Origin: URNF01 sp045531495
GTDB lineage: Bacteria; Bacillota; Clostridia; Oscillospirales; Acutalibacteraceae
Reading direction: 5' to 3'
Assembly (NCBI GenBank): GCA_045531495.1
Contig: JAZSED010000020.1
Location: 1-24,840 of the forward strand
DNA length: 24,840 bases
The position numbers and the translations under genes were made by a program. The notes beneath the pieces were generated by a model, which did no database searches, was not told where the DNA came from, and worked only from the letters and a program-made list of their open reading frames with translations. Below are positions 6,992 through 14,232 of this stretch, piece after piece. Every line of letters begins with the position of its first letter. Position 1 is the first letter of the stretch.

Positions 6992-8290
6992 CTATCTACA
7001 TAATGCAGAAAACACATCCGCACCGTCATCTGATACAAACTCAATAGTTGTGCCCAATGCCGCCTCTAAGTCAGCAGGGGTCATATCATCCAAGAAGCAA
7101 TCCCCTTGTTGCCGTAACATATTCTGTGACAACAAAAGGCAGTCCATTTGTTTGCCTTTCAATTGCTCTGCCAAATCCTGTCCCGTGATAAGACCTGCAA
7201 CCGTGATATTCTCACCGAAGAAGCGGTTTTCTACCGCCACAACCTCTACATTTACAGTATCCCACTTTTTACGCATTTCGTCAACCAAACGCGCAAAAAA
7301 AGGTGCCGCCGCTTTACCTGTAGCAAGGCAAATTTTACTGCCGCGCGGTTCTTCTTTGGAAGTCTCCATCGCCGTTTCGAATTCTTCAAGTAATGATGCC
7401 AGCATACCGACACCGTTTTCAATTTGAGAAAATTCCTCATAAAAATCGGCTTGCGGCAACGGCAAACCCGCTTTCAAGTACCATTCATCCGACGGGTAAA
7501 ACACGCGTGTGCCGTACTTTTTCAGCATCTTTTCGCCCATTTCCTCCATACGGCGAATCGTATCCAGCGATTCTTCTTTTGTAAAGGGACGAAGCGGCGT
7601 AAGACCGTCTCTATAACGGGTAAGGCCCACAGGTACCGCCGCCACACTTGTTACCGACGGATACAAGGCCGCCAAATCTTCCATACTTTTTGTAAGGGCT
7701 TCCCCATCGTTATACCCGGGACACAGCACAAGCTGACATTGAATGGTAAGACCCGCCTTGGCAAAACGGTACATCGTATCCAGCGCATCCCCCGCAAAAC
7801 GGTTATTCATCATTTTGCACCGCAACGCAGGGTCGGTGGTATGCACCGAAATATTGATGGGGCTGATATGCATTTCTATAATACGCGCAATTTCGTGCTC
7901 GGTAAGGTTGGTAAGGGTGATATAATTGCCGAACAAGAAAGACAAACGGCTGTCATCATCCTTAAAATACAGCGATTCACGCATTCCCTCAGGCAATTGG
8001 TCAATAAAGCAGAAAATACAGTTATTGCGACAAGCACGCTGTTTGTCCATTAAATAGGTTTCAAACTCCAGACCTATATCATCCTGCGGTTTTTTACGCA
8101 ACCGCACGGTGCGTTTTTTCCCCGCCGCTGTTTGCAAGGTAAGTGTCAGTCGGCTGTTCTGTAAATGGAAATGATAATCCAATACATCCGCAATTTCTCG
8201 CCGATTGATGCTGAGCAGCGTATCGCCCGCTTTGATTTTCTTCTTTTCGCAAATGGAATCGACTGCAACGCCGACAATCGTAACCGCCAT
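6992..8290 (-). CDS. DUF512 radical-SAM protein with N-terminal PDZ domain
   Basis: The 432-residue product combines a PDZ-like domain (about 1-60), a radical-SAM iron-sulfur core with Cys87, Cys91 and Cys94 in CRNNCIFC, and a C-terminal DUF512 region (about 220-430). Proteins of this architecture are conserved in Clostridia and cyanobacteria and are usually found beside der. The reaction is not known. The cysteine spacing CxxxCxxC predicts a 4Fe-4S cluster that cleaves S-adenosylmethionine. A purine-rich AAAGGGGGG lies 6 bases before the ATG at 8290. It leads the operon with der and plsY; I do not see a clear promoter in the short gap upstream, which also holds the rpmF terminator and a TTTGTG/CACAAA inverted repeat (8313-8325). 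Confidence 0.9.
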   Translation of the reverse strand: MAVTIVGVAVDSICEKKKIKAGDTLLSINRREIADVLDYHFHLQNSRLTLTLQTAAGKKRTVRLRKKPQDDIGLEFETYLMDKQRACRNNCIFCFIDQLPEGMRESLYFKDDDSRLSFLFGNYITLTNLTEHEIARIIEMHISPINISVHTTDPALRCKMMNNRFAGDALDTMYRFAKAGLTIQCQLVLCPGYNDGEALTKSMEDLAALYPSVTSVAAVPVGLTRYRDGLTPLRPFTKEESLDTIRRMEEMGEKMLKKYGTRVFYPSDEWYLKAGLPLPQADFYEEFSQIENGVGMLASLLEEFETAMETSKEEPRGSKICLATGKAAAPFFARLVDEMRKKWDTVNVEVVAVENRFFGENITVAGLITGQDLAEQLKGKQMDCLLLSQNMLRQQGDCFLDDMTPADLEAALGTTIEFVSDDGADVFSALCR

Positions 8291-8331
8291 ACGAATCCCC
8301 CCTTTACAAACGTTTGTGGCACAAAGAAAAA

Positions 8332-8355
8332 TAGAGAAGGATCGCTCCTTCTCTA
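8332..8355 (-). terminator. Terminator of the yceD-rpmF operon
   Basis: A perfect 10-bp stem, TAGAGAAGGA (8332-8341) with TCCTTCTCTA (8346-8355), has a 4-base loop. Read leftward it is followed by TTTTTC. It lies directly behind the rpmF stop codon. Confidence 0.85.
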
Positions 8356-8372
8356 CTTCGGTTCTGTTCTAC

Positions 8373-8561
8373 TTACGCCTCGGAATCCACAACGACAACC
8401 TGTCTGCCATTGTAGTAACCGCAGTTACCGCAGAGACGGTGAGCGCGCTTATACGCACCGCACTGCGGACATTTCATCAGCGCAGGGGCAGAAAGCTTCC
8501 ACAGATTGTTGCGTCTCTTGTCACGACGAGCTTTGGAACTTTTTCTCTTGGGTACCGCCAT
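8373..8561 (-). CDS. rpmF: 50S ribosomal protein L32, zinc-binding form
   Basis: The 62-residue product starts with the family signature MAVPKRKSSKARRDKRR. Cys31, Cys34, Cys44 and Cys47 form two CxxC pairs, so this is the zinc-ribbon form of L32. I used the ATG at 8561, which has GGAGG 8 bases upstream; a GTG three codons earlier lies inside that ribosome binding site. It sits directly behind the yceD gene, an arrangement conserved across bacteria, and ahead of a strong terminator. Confidence 0.97.
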   Translation of the reverse strand: MAVPKRKSSKARRDKRRNNLWKLSAPALMKCPQCGAYKRAHRLCGNCGYYNGRQVVVVDSEA

Positions 8562-8597
8562 TGTCAGCACCTCCTTAGTGCAATTACATAGTCTTTA

Positions 8598-9092
8598 TTA
8601 CTTGATCAACTGTTTTAATACCTCTAAACGAGGATCGGTGGTGTCCGGTTTACAATCGCAAGGACCTTCGTTTAGGTTCTTTCCACAGGAAGAACACAAA
8701 CCTTGGCACTCCTCTTTACACAGCGATTTGTACGGTAACTCCAACAGCACATCAGTCAGTACCAAATCGTCCAGCGGCAACTGATATTGCTGTAGCAAAA
8801 TGAAGTCATCGTTCTCATCGTTGCTGAGATTGTCCACCAGGATATGCTCAACCGTCATTCTGTACGGCTTTTCATACGCCGTCAGGCAACGATCACACAC
8901 GCCGTGATACACAAAGGATATTTCCGCACGAAACAGCACCACATCAGCCGAAGCAGTCACAGTGCCTTTCACGCAAACGGGGGTTTGAAACGGTGTTTGG
9001 CCGTTAAACTCCTCTTTCGAAAAATCCAACTTTTCGTCTACGGCAAGAGAGGTTATCTCCCCCATAAACAACGGTCGCAGTTGTAAAAGCAT
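8598..9092 (-). CDS. YceD family protein (DUF177), large rRNA accumulation protein
   Basis: Members of the YceD/DUF177 family are needed for normal 23S rRNA levels in some bacteria, and the gene is nearly always next to rpmF, as here. The 164-residue product carries a beta-rich N-terminal region and cysteine pairs: Cys66/Cys69 in CDRC, and the cluster Cys125, 129, 133, 136, 145 and 147 in the GLCSSCGKNLNEGPCDC segment that marks the family. The ATG at 9092 has GAGGTG 5-6 bases upstream and lies 3' of a consensus promoter. The gap to rpmF is 36 bp, so it leads a two-gene operon. Confidence 0.92.
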   Translation of the reverse strand: MLLQLRPLFMGEITSLAVDEKLDFSKEEFNGQTPFQTPVCVKGTVTASADVVLFRAEISFVYHGVCDRCLTAYEKPYRMTVEHILVDNLSNDENDDFILLQQYQLPLDDLVLTDVLLELPYKSLCKEECQGLCSSCGKNLNEGPCDCKPDTTDPRLEVLKQLIK

Positions 9093-9118
9093 AGTTCACC
9101 TCTAGTGTCACGCAAGAT

Positions 9119-9147
9119 ATTATAAAGCCAATTTTGGGTTTTGTCAA
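9119..9147 (-). promoter_or_regulatory. Full-consensus sigma-A promoter of yceD-rpmF
   Basis: On the minus strand TTGACA (9142-9147) and TATAAT (9119-9124) are separated by 17 bp. Both boxes match the consensus exactly, as expected for a strongly expressed ribosomal operon. Confidence 0.92.
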
Positions 9148-9187
9148 TACATTTTTACGGTTATTCCGCATTTTCTGTAAAAAGAAA

Positions 9188-10000
9188 TCAGTGGCTCGGA
9201 CCTTCTACCGCTTCCATCGGCACAAAAGTTTCCGCTTCCCCGTCGCCAATGTTACGAATGATGATAAACGGGGTCATTTCATCGTCCTGACCCGCGGGAT
9301 TATCACGAATCAGCTCCGCAAGGAACGTATCGGTTTTATCTGCCAAATCGGGTGATTTACCAAGTATCTCTACGTTGATATCATTGGCATCCGCCAAAAT
9401 GCAGGAAAAGCCGAGTGCTTCTTTTACGTTTTTGCAAACACCGTTGGGGTCTTTGGGATTCAACACCGCCAAATCGTGATACACCTCAAAAGAGGAATGG
9501 CTGTAAAAGCCGTCAATACCCGCAACATCCTGTCCCACGATTTCATAGAACACACCGCGTTTGCCGAAAAGCTTGCCGATGGCACCGCAGAATACCGCCC
9601 ACAAAATCAGCGGCAAGCCCTTCATATTGATAGCCAGCTGCAATTTATACGGCTCGTCCATACCAATACCGTTGCTGTTTCTGGTAGCAAACTTTGACAG
9701 GAATTTTGCCCAAAAGCCAAGACGTACCGTTTCCTTTTCAACCGTGTTATCCTGACACATCGAGATAACCTTTTCGCCGAGCATAACAATATCTCCGTCT
9801 TGGTATAACGGTCCGACATAACGGCGCAAAATCTCAATGTAATCCTCGCCTCTGCCTATAAAATGGGTTTTTACGCCATACCGCTCATATCTGCCGCCCT
9901 CTACTTCCCGAAGGCCACGAATATAATAGGTGATACCGTCCTTTTCCCGTTCGTTTTCCTTTTTATTACGGTTGCCTTCATACCAAATAGCCACCGTCAT
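9188..10000 (-). CDS. CofE-like protein (coenzyme F420-0:L-glutamate ligase family)
   Basis: The 270-residue product resembles the F420-0:gamma-glutamyl ligase family: a start such as RYGVKTHFIGRGEDY, then the hallmark DGDIVMLGEKVISMCQ (about 77-92), and a glycine- and aspartate-rich later half (GQDVAGIDGFYSHSSFEVYHD). In methanogens and actinobacteria this enzyme adds glutamates to F420. Clostridia are not known to make F420, so another gamma-glutamylation or an unrelated substrate is likely. A hydrophobic stretch (about 145-165, LPLILWAVFCGAIGKLFG) may be a buried helix or membrane contact. The start is uncertain: two adjacent ATG codons (10003, 10000) follow AAAGG very closely, and an in-frame TTG at 10033 is inside the upstream hairpin. 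Confidence 0.7.
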   Translation of the reverse strand: MTVAIWYEGNRNKKENEREKDGITYYIRGLREVEGGRYERYGVKTHFIGRGEDYIEILRRYVGPLYQDGDIVMLGEKVISMCQDNTVEKETVRLGFWAKFLSKFATRNSNGIGMDEPYKLQLAINMKGLPLILWAVFCGAIGKLFGKRGVFYEIVGQDVAGIDGFYSHSSFEVYHDLAVLNPKDPNGVCKNVKEALGFSCILADANDINVEILGKSPDLADKTDTFLAELIRDNPAGQDDEMTPFIIIRNIGDGEAETFVPMEAVEGPSH

Positions 10001-10016
10001 CATCCTTTCTGCTCTG

Positions 10017-10047
10017 AAAACGGCGGAAACCAATGGTTTCCGCCGTT
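10017..10047 (-). terminator. Hairpin terminator or attenuator between the P-loop gene and the CofE-like gene
   Basis: A 13-bp perfect stem, AACGGCGGAAACC (10019-10031) with GGTTTCCGCCGTT (10035-10047), has a 3-base loop. Read leftward it ends in TTTT, a short U tract. It sits 14 bp behind the stop of the P-loop gene and just before the start of the CofE-like gene, so it should stop or reduce read-through. Confidence 0.75.
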
Positions 10048-10060
10048 GCTCGTCCTTTTA

Positions 10061-10465
10061 TCAGATTTCTTCGGCGATTTCTGCAATGTGTGCAGGAATT
10101 TCGCTCTTATCAGCAGATACCGAAAGCACGGTACGTACATCCAACTTGCTCATCTTTTCTACAAAAGCTTCCAACTCAGCCATATCGGTACCACCGATTT
10201 TCAAAGTGGAATCAACGAAAATATCAGTAATGTCATAGTTTCCCGCGCACATACCGGCAATAAAACCATACAAAGCTTCAAATCCGCAGATACCGAAATC
10301 CGCAGCAGAGACCAAACGCACCTGATGGTTGACGTCATAGGTCAAGGTATTATCCTTTTCGATAAACACCACGTTGCCTTTAGACTGTGCAACAGCCGTG
10401 TTGCAAAGCTCCATCAATTTTTTTGTTTTGCCGGAACCCTTTTTACCGAGAATCAAAGTGACCAT
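10061..10465 (-). CDS. Small P-loop ATP-binding protein of unknown function
   Basis: The 134-residue product has a Walker A motif GKKGSGKT at residues 7-14 and a plausible Walker B strand ending in acid (TDIFVDSTLKI, about 78-88). Small proteins of this kind in Clostridia are sometimes annotated as ATP-binding or PilT-like; no full motor domain is present here. GGAGG precedes the ATG by 7 bases. It lies 49 bp behind pgi on the same strand and ahead of a hairpin terminator. No membrane segment or signal peptide is seen. The function cannot be named. Confidence 0.75.
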   Translation of the reverse strand: MVTLILGKKGSGKTKKLMELCNTAVAQSKGNVVFIEKDNTLTYDVNHQVRLVSAADFGICGFEALYGFIAGMCAGNYDITDIFVDSTLKIGGTDMAELEAFVEKMSKLDVRTVLSVSADKSEIPAHIAEIAEEI

Positions 10466-10514
10466 AATACAACCTCCTAATATTTTTTAGCCGTTACCAA
10501 CGACCTAAAAGGAC

Positions 10515-11858
10515 TTAGTTTTCAGAAAGACGTGCCTCAAGCGCCGCTTTCTCATTCTCGTAGCCGGGTTTACCCAGCAACGCGAACATATTCTTTTTAT
10601 AGCTTTCCACGCCCGGCTGATTGAACGGATTCACGCCAAGCAGGTAGCCCGAAATCGCACATGCCTTTTCAAAGAAATAAATGAGATAACCGAGCTGTTC
10701 TTCGGTAGCCTCAGGTACGCGGATAACCAACGACGGTGTGCCGCCGTCCGCATGTGCCAACACGGTACCCTCAAACGCTTTTTGGTTTACGAAATCCATC
10801 GTCTTGCCGGTCAGGAAGTTAAGACCGTCTACATTTTCGGGATCATTTTCAATAACCTTTTCCAGCTGCGGCTTATCCAGCAAAACCACCGTCTCGAACA
10901 GGATATTGGAGCCTTCCTGTACAAACTGGCCGAGAGAGTGCAGGTCGGTGGAGAAGATAGCGGATGCCGGGAACAGACCCTTGCCGTCTTTACCTTCACT
11001 TTCACCAAACAGCTGTTTCCACCATTCGGACATCATCGCATACTGCGGTTCATAGCTAACCATCATTTCTACGCTTCTGCCTTGACGCAACAAAATATTG
11101 CGCGCCGCCGCGTATTTGTAGCAATCATTGTTGTTAATATCGGTGTCGCAAAGTGCTTCCTGCGCCTTGCGCGCACCCGCCATCAATGCATCAATATCAC
11201 AACCCGCAACCGCAATCGGCAACAAGCCAACAGCAGTAAGCACCGAGAAACGACCGCCGACATCGTCCGGCACAACGAAGGTTTCATAGCCTTCACGGTC
11301 GGCCAATGCTTTCAGCGTGCCTTTTTCGCGGTCGGTGGTGACGAAAATACGGTTTTTAGCCTCTTCCTTACCAACCGTTTTTTCGAGGTAGTCACGCAAC
11401 ACACGGAACGCAATAGCCGGTTCGGTGGTGGTACCCGATTTAGAGATAACGTTAATGGATACGCGGCGACCTTCACACAGTTCGAGCAATTCCTGCAAAG
11501 CAGTACTGCTGATGCTGTTGCCCGCAAAGTACACGTCGGGGGTATCCTTTTTCTTTGCGTTATAAAGCGGAGATTTCAAAAATTCAATCGCCGCGCGAGC
11601 GCCCAGATAAGAGCCGCCGATACCGATAGCAATAAAAATGTCGGTATTTTCTTTAATACGCGCCGCAGCCGCTTTGATACGGGCAAATTCTTCCTTATCA
11701 TAGTTAGTGGGCAGTTCTACCCAACCCAAGAAGTCATTTCCAAGACCGTTGCCGTTGTGCAAGGTGTCATGCGCCACCTTAATATACGGTGCAATCGCCT
11801 CATATTCGTGCGGTGCGATAAAACCGTTGGCGTACCGCGTTTCCAATTTAACAGACAT
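10515..11858 (-). CDS. pgi: Glucose-6-phosphate isomerase
   Basis: Pgi interconverts glucose 6-phosphate and fructose 6-phosphate in glycolysis and gluconeogenesis. The 447-residue product fits the shorter form typical of Bacillota. Recognisable motifs are GIGGSYLGARA (about 76-86), the phosphate-binding SKSGTTTEP (about 140-148), the QFVQEGSNILFETV region, and GVNPFNQPGVESYK near the C-terminus. I used the ATG at 11858, which has GAGGG 7 bases upstream, rather than an in-frame start 69 bases earlier that would begin upstream of the predicted transcription start. It is preceded by a TTGATA-N17-TATACT promoter and, 9 bp further upstream, a perfect palindrome. Confidence 0.96.
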   Translation of the reverse strand: MSVKLETRYANGFIAPHEYEAIAPYIKVAHDTLHNGNGLGNDFLGWVELPTNYDKEEFARIKAAAARIKENTDIFIAIGIGGSYLGARAAIEFLKSPLYNAKKKDTPDVYFAGNSISSTALQELLELCEGRRVSINVISKSGTTTEPAIAFRVLRDYLEKTVGKEEAKNRIFVTTDREKGTLKALADREGYETFVVPDDVGGRFSVLTAVGLLPIAVAGCDIDALMAGARKAQEALCDTDINNNDCYKYAAARNILLRQGRSVEMMVSYEPQYAMMSEWWKQLFGESEGKDGKGLFPASAIFSTDLHSLGQFVQEGSNILFETVVLLDKPQLEKVIENDPENVDGLNFLTGKTMDFVNQKAFEGTVLAHADGGTPSLVIRVPEATEEQLGYLIYFFEKACAISGYLLGVNPFNQPGVESYKKNMFALLGKPGYENEKAALEARLSEN

Positions 11859-11898
11859 TGTACATCCCTCAATTTTTAATAGTTTTTTACCTATTTCA

Positions 11899-11927
11899 AG
11901 TATAATCCAACTAAGGCAAACTATCAA
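11899..11927 (-). promoter_or_regulatory. Sigma-A type promoter of pgi
   Basis: On the minus strand TTGATA (11922-11927) and TATACT (11899-11904) have a 17-bp spacer. The predicted start is near 11892, some 34 bases before the pgi ATG. Confidence 0.75.
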
Positions 11928-11936
11928 TGGAGAGTT

Positions 11937-11954
11937 GTTGCAAATATATGCAAC
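11937..11954 (-). promoter_or_regulatory. Palindrome upstream of the pgi promoter, candidate activator site
   Basis: GTTGCA (11937-11942) and TGCAAC (11949-11954) form a perfect 6-6-6 palindrome with an A/T-only centre. It ends 9 bp upstream of the pgi -35 box, its centre being about 54 bp from the predicted start. The same kind of site occurs at the same distance from the galE promoter (1277-1294). Confidence 0.55.
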
Positions 11955-11979
11955 ATTTGTCTATATTTAAAAGGAAACT

Positions 11980-12060
11980 ATGTGTAAAAAGAGCAACAAG
12001 GTTCTTTCTCCTGTTTGTACATATCATAACATACATCAAGTAAAAAAGCAATGGCAATAG
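11980..12060 (+). CDS. Possible 26-residue small ORF between dacA-like gene and pgi
   Basis: In the 227-bp gap between pgi and the carboxypeptidase gene, an ATG at 11980 with AAGGA 4 bases upstream opens 26 codons ending in TAG (MCKKSNKVLSPVCTYHN at the start). A poor TTGCAA-N18-TATATT promoter can be drawn upstream, with its -35 box inside the palindrome at 11937-11954. I know no relative of this peptide, and a chance ORF is the more likely explanation. Otherwise the gap is AT-rich and shows no terminator for pgi-side or dacA-side genes. Confidence 0.2.
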   Translation: MCKKSNKVLSPVCTYHNIHQVKKQWQ

Positions 12061-12085
12061 GTTAATTTTTACAAAAAATACACCT

Positions 12086-13306
12086 TTATGCCACCAAAGA
12101 AGTGAGCAAACACCCCAGCGCGGCCTTAAGCGTCATTTTTCCAACTGCAGTCGCCGCACGCAATGGAATTTCAGCAATTATCTCATTGTCTAAAAGCAGT
12201 TGCCACCTACCCAGCACCTGCCCTGCTTCCACGGGTGCTTCCACCGTTTGAGCAAGTTCAATGTTTGGCACCACCTGCTTCTCCTGTCCCCTTTTGAGCA
12301 GCAGCGGAGATGCTTCCCCTGCTGTCACCGTCACTTCTCGCGCGGTACCGTGCTGCACCGCAACGGGTGTAAACACCGTTGCATCCGCCACAGGTGTATA
12401 CAGAGTATAATTGGCAAATCCGTAATCCAGCATTGCTCTTGCGCCGCCAAACCGTTCGTCGGTGGTCTCACACCCAAGAATCACCGCCACAAATGCAATA
12501 CCGTCTCTTTCAGCGGTGGCCGCAAGACAATGTCCCGCCGCGGCTGTTGTACCCGTCTTCAGCCCCGTCGCCCCTTTATAGTGGCGCACGAGCTTATTGG
12601 TATTCACCAACTCCGATGCGCCACCACGCAGGCTATCCATCCAAACGGTAGTATATTTCTGTATCTCCTTATGTTTCATCAATTCGCGTGCCATAACCGC
12701 CACGTCGTGTGCCGAAGAAACACCCTCATCGTTCAAGCCGCTGCAATCCAGAAAGGTAGTATCCTGCATACCCAGCTCCTTCGCGCGTTCGTTCATACGT
12801 ATCACAAATTGCTCAATTGTACCGCACAGATGCTCTGCCAATGCGGCGCAGGCGTCGTTTGCAGAAACAATAACAGCGGCTTTAAGCAGTTCATCCACCG
12901 TCATCTGTTCCCCTTCCTCAAGCCAAATCTGTGAACCGCCCATAGATGCGGCGGTTTTAGAGCAGGTAACCGTTTCATCAATTTTCATTTGCCCGCTGTC
13001 CAACGCCTCCATTACCAACAGCAAGGTCATAATTTTCGTAACCGAAGCTATCGGCAGTTTTTCGTGTGCGTTCTTTGCAAACAACATCTCACCCGTTGCC
13101 TGTTCCAACAAAACAGCGGATTTACCGCCCACCGCCAGCGCCGCTTCGCTCACCGCCGCCGCTGTCGGTATCCACACGCTGTCATCTTCCGTATACGGTT
13201 TTTCCCCATCGCTTGTGTCATAGATATATGCTGTCTTTGCGCAAACGGTCACCGAGCAACAAAGCATCACCGCCGCCATTATCACTGCCAACCATCGTTT
13301 TTTCAT
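12086..13306 (-). CDS. D-alanyl-D-alanine carboxypeptidase (PBP5/DacA-DacF type)
   Basis: This exported penicillin-binding protein trims the terminal D-alanine from peptidoglycan pentapeptides. The 406-residue product begins with a signal peptide (KKR, then a hydrophobic stretch to about residue 22). All three serine-peptidase motifs are present: SxxK as SVTK (Ser88, Lys91), SxN as SAN (148-150) and KTG (250-252). A PBP5 C-terminal beta domain follows (about 290-380), and the end (about 385-406) is an amphipathic, alanine/leucine-rich tail expected to anchor it to the membrane. GGAGGG lies 6 bases before the ATG at 13306. Whether it is the vegetative DacA or the sporulation DacF/DacB type cannot be decided. 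It follows pgeF by 95 bp on the same strand; no convincing promoter is seen in the gap. Confidence 0.93.
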   Translation of the reverse strand: MKKRWLAVIMAAVMLCCSVTVCAKTAYIYDTSDGEKPYTEDDSVWIPTAAAVSEAALAVGGKSAVLLEQATGEMLFAKNAHEKLPIASVTKIMTLLLVMEALDSGQMKIDETVTCSKTAASMGGSQIWLEEGEQMTVDELLKAAVIVSANDACAALAEHLCGTIEQFVIRMNERAKELGMQDTTFLDCSGLNDEGVSSAHDVAVMARELMKHKEIQKYTTVWMDSLRGGASELVNTNKLVRHYKGATGLKTGTTAAAGHCLAATAERDGIAFVAVILGCETTDERFGGARAMLDYGFANYTLYTPVADATVFTPVAVQHGTAREVTVTAGEASPLLLKRGQEKQVVPNIELAQTVEAPVEAGQVLGRWQLLLDNEIIAEIPLRAATAVGKMTLKAALGCLLTSLVA

Positions 13307-13401
13307 ATTGCACCCTCCCTTTCTTATGTCAAAAGATATGCACGGTGCAGAGAAAATATATAAAAAAAGTGTATTTTGCAGCCGCAAAAAACGCTTTTTG
13401 T

Positions 13402-14232
13402 TTATTCGGTCATACCGATAAATGCCGCCAATGAACCGCGATCGGGTCCCGTTTTGCGGTGCGACCAGAAAAGGTCGGGATAGCAACGTGTACACAGGTC
13501 GGTCACCGTAATGTTATCCTCTTTAACACCTGCCGACAGCAGTACCCGACGGTTTACCTCCCACAAATCGATATGGAACTTGTTGTTGCCGTCTGCGGTA
13601 AAGCAACCGCCGTCAAACACCTGCATTTTACTAAATTCATCATACACGGGGGTATCCACTTCAAAACAGCATTTGCCGATGGATGGTGCAATACCCGCTA
13701 AGATATGCGCAGGGTCACAGCCGTAATCGCTGCACATACGCTCTACCGTCAAGCGGCCGATTTCGCCCACCGTGCCGCGCCATCCCGCATGAGATGTTGC
13801 AACCACATGTTTTTTCGGGTCGGCAAATACAAGCGGCACACAGTCCGCATACTGCGTACACAAAACGACCCCCACCTCATCGGTCAGCAAGCCGTCTATA
13901 TCCTTAAAGCCGGCCGTGACAACACCTTTTCCGCAATCTGCAACGGTAACGTTGTGCAGATTGGTATGATGCTCCTGTGCGGATATCACAACCCCTTCAA
14001 ACGGCAAGCCTAACGCATCGCATATACGGCGGAAATTTTCGTCCACCGCTTCTTTTTCATCACCACGGGTATAGCTTAAATTCATAGAGGTATATATACC
14101 CTCGCTAACACCGCCAAGGCGGGTGGAAAGCCCCGCTTTGATAAACGGATACGCGTCCATCTGCGGGAAAGAATAGTACGTAACACCTTTTTTATGATGT
14201 GCACACAACGCCTTTGTTTCAGGAAAAATCAT
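13402..14232 (-). CDS. pgeF: Peptidoglycan editing factor PgeF (YfiH/YlmD, multicopper-like purine nucleoside enzyme)
   Basis: The 276-residue product belongs to the YfiH/LACC1 family. Members have zinc-dependent purine nucleoside phosphorylase and adenosine deaminase activity in vitro, and E. coli YfiH removes wrong amino acids from peptidoglycan precursors. The zinc ligands are visible: His88 or His89 in the QEHHT segment, Cys131 in YADCVPL, and His148 in TSHAGWRGT. GLSTRLGGVS (34-43) is the typical N-terminal signature. The start overlaps the stop of the upstream glycosyltransferase by the four bases ATGA, so the two are translationally coupled. The carboxypeptidase gene downstream fits an envelope role. 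Confidence 0.92.
   Translation of the reverse strand: MIFPETKALCAHHKKGVTYYSFPQMDAYPFIKAGLSTRLGGVSEGIYTSMNLSYTRGDEKEAVDENFRRICDALGLPFEGVVISAQEHHTNLHNVTVADCGKGVVTAGFKDIDGLLTDEVGVVLCTQYADCVPLVFADPKKHVVATSHAGWRGTVGEIGRLTVERMCSDYGCDPAHILAGIAPSIGKCCFEVDTPVYDEFSKMQVFDGGCFTADGNNKFHIDLWEVNRRVLLSAGVKEDNITVTDLCTRCYPDLFWSHRKTGPDRGSLAAFIGMTE

Noticed and set aside
6125..7003. 292-codon rightward frame opposite der
   Set aside because: It is an antisense shadow of der; der is certain from its tandem GTPase motifs.
10752..11879. 375-codon rightward frame opposite pgi
   Set aside because: It is an antisense shadow of pgi with an Arg/Phe/Gln-rich translation and no family motif.
13307..13401. A promoter or terminator between pgeF and the carboxypeptidase gene
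   Set aside because: AT-rich runs and short TTTTGC/GCAAAA pairs exist, but no -35/-10 pair with acceptable spacing and no stem with a T run were found.
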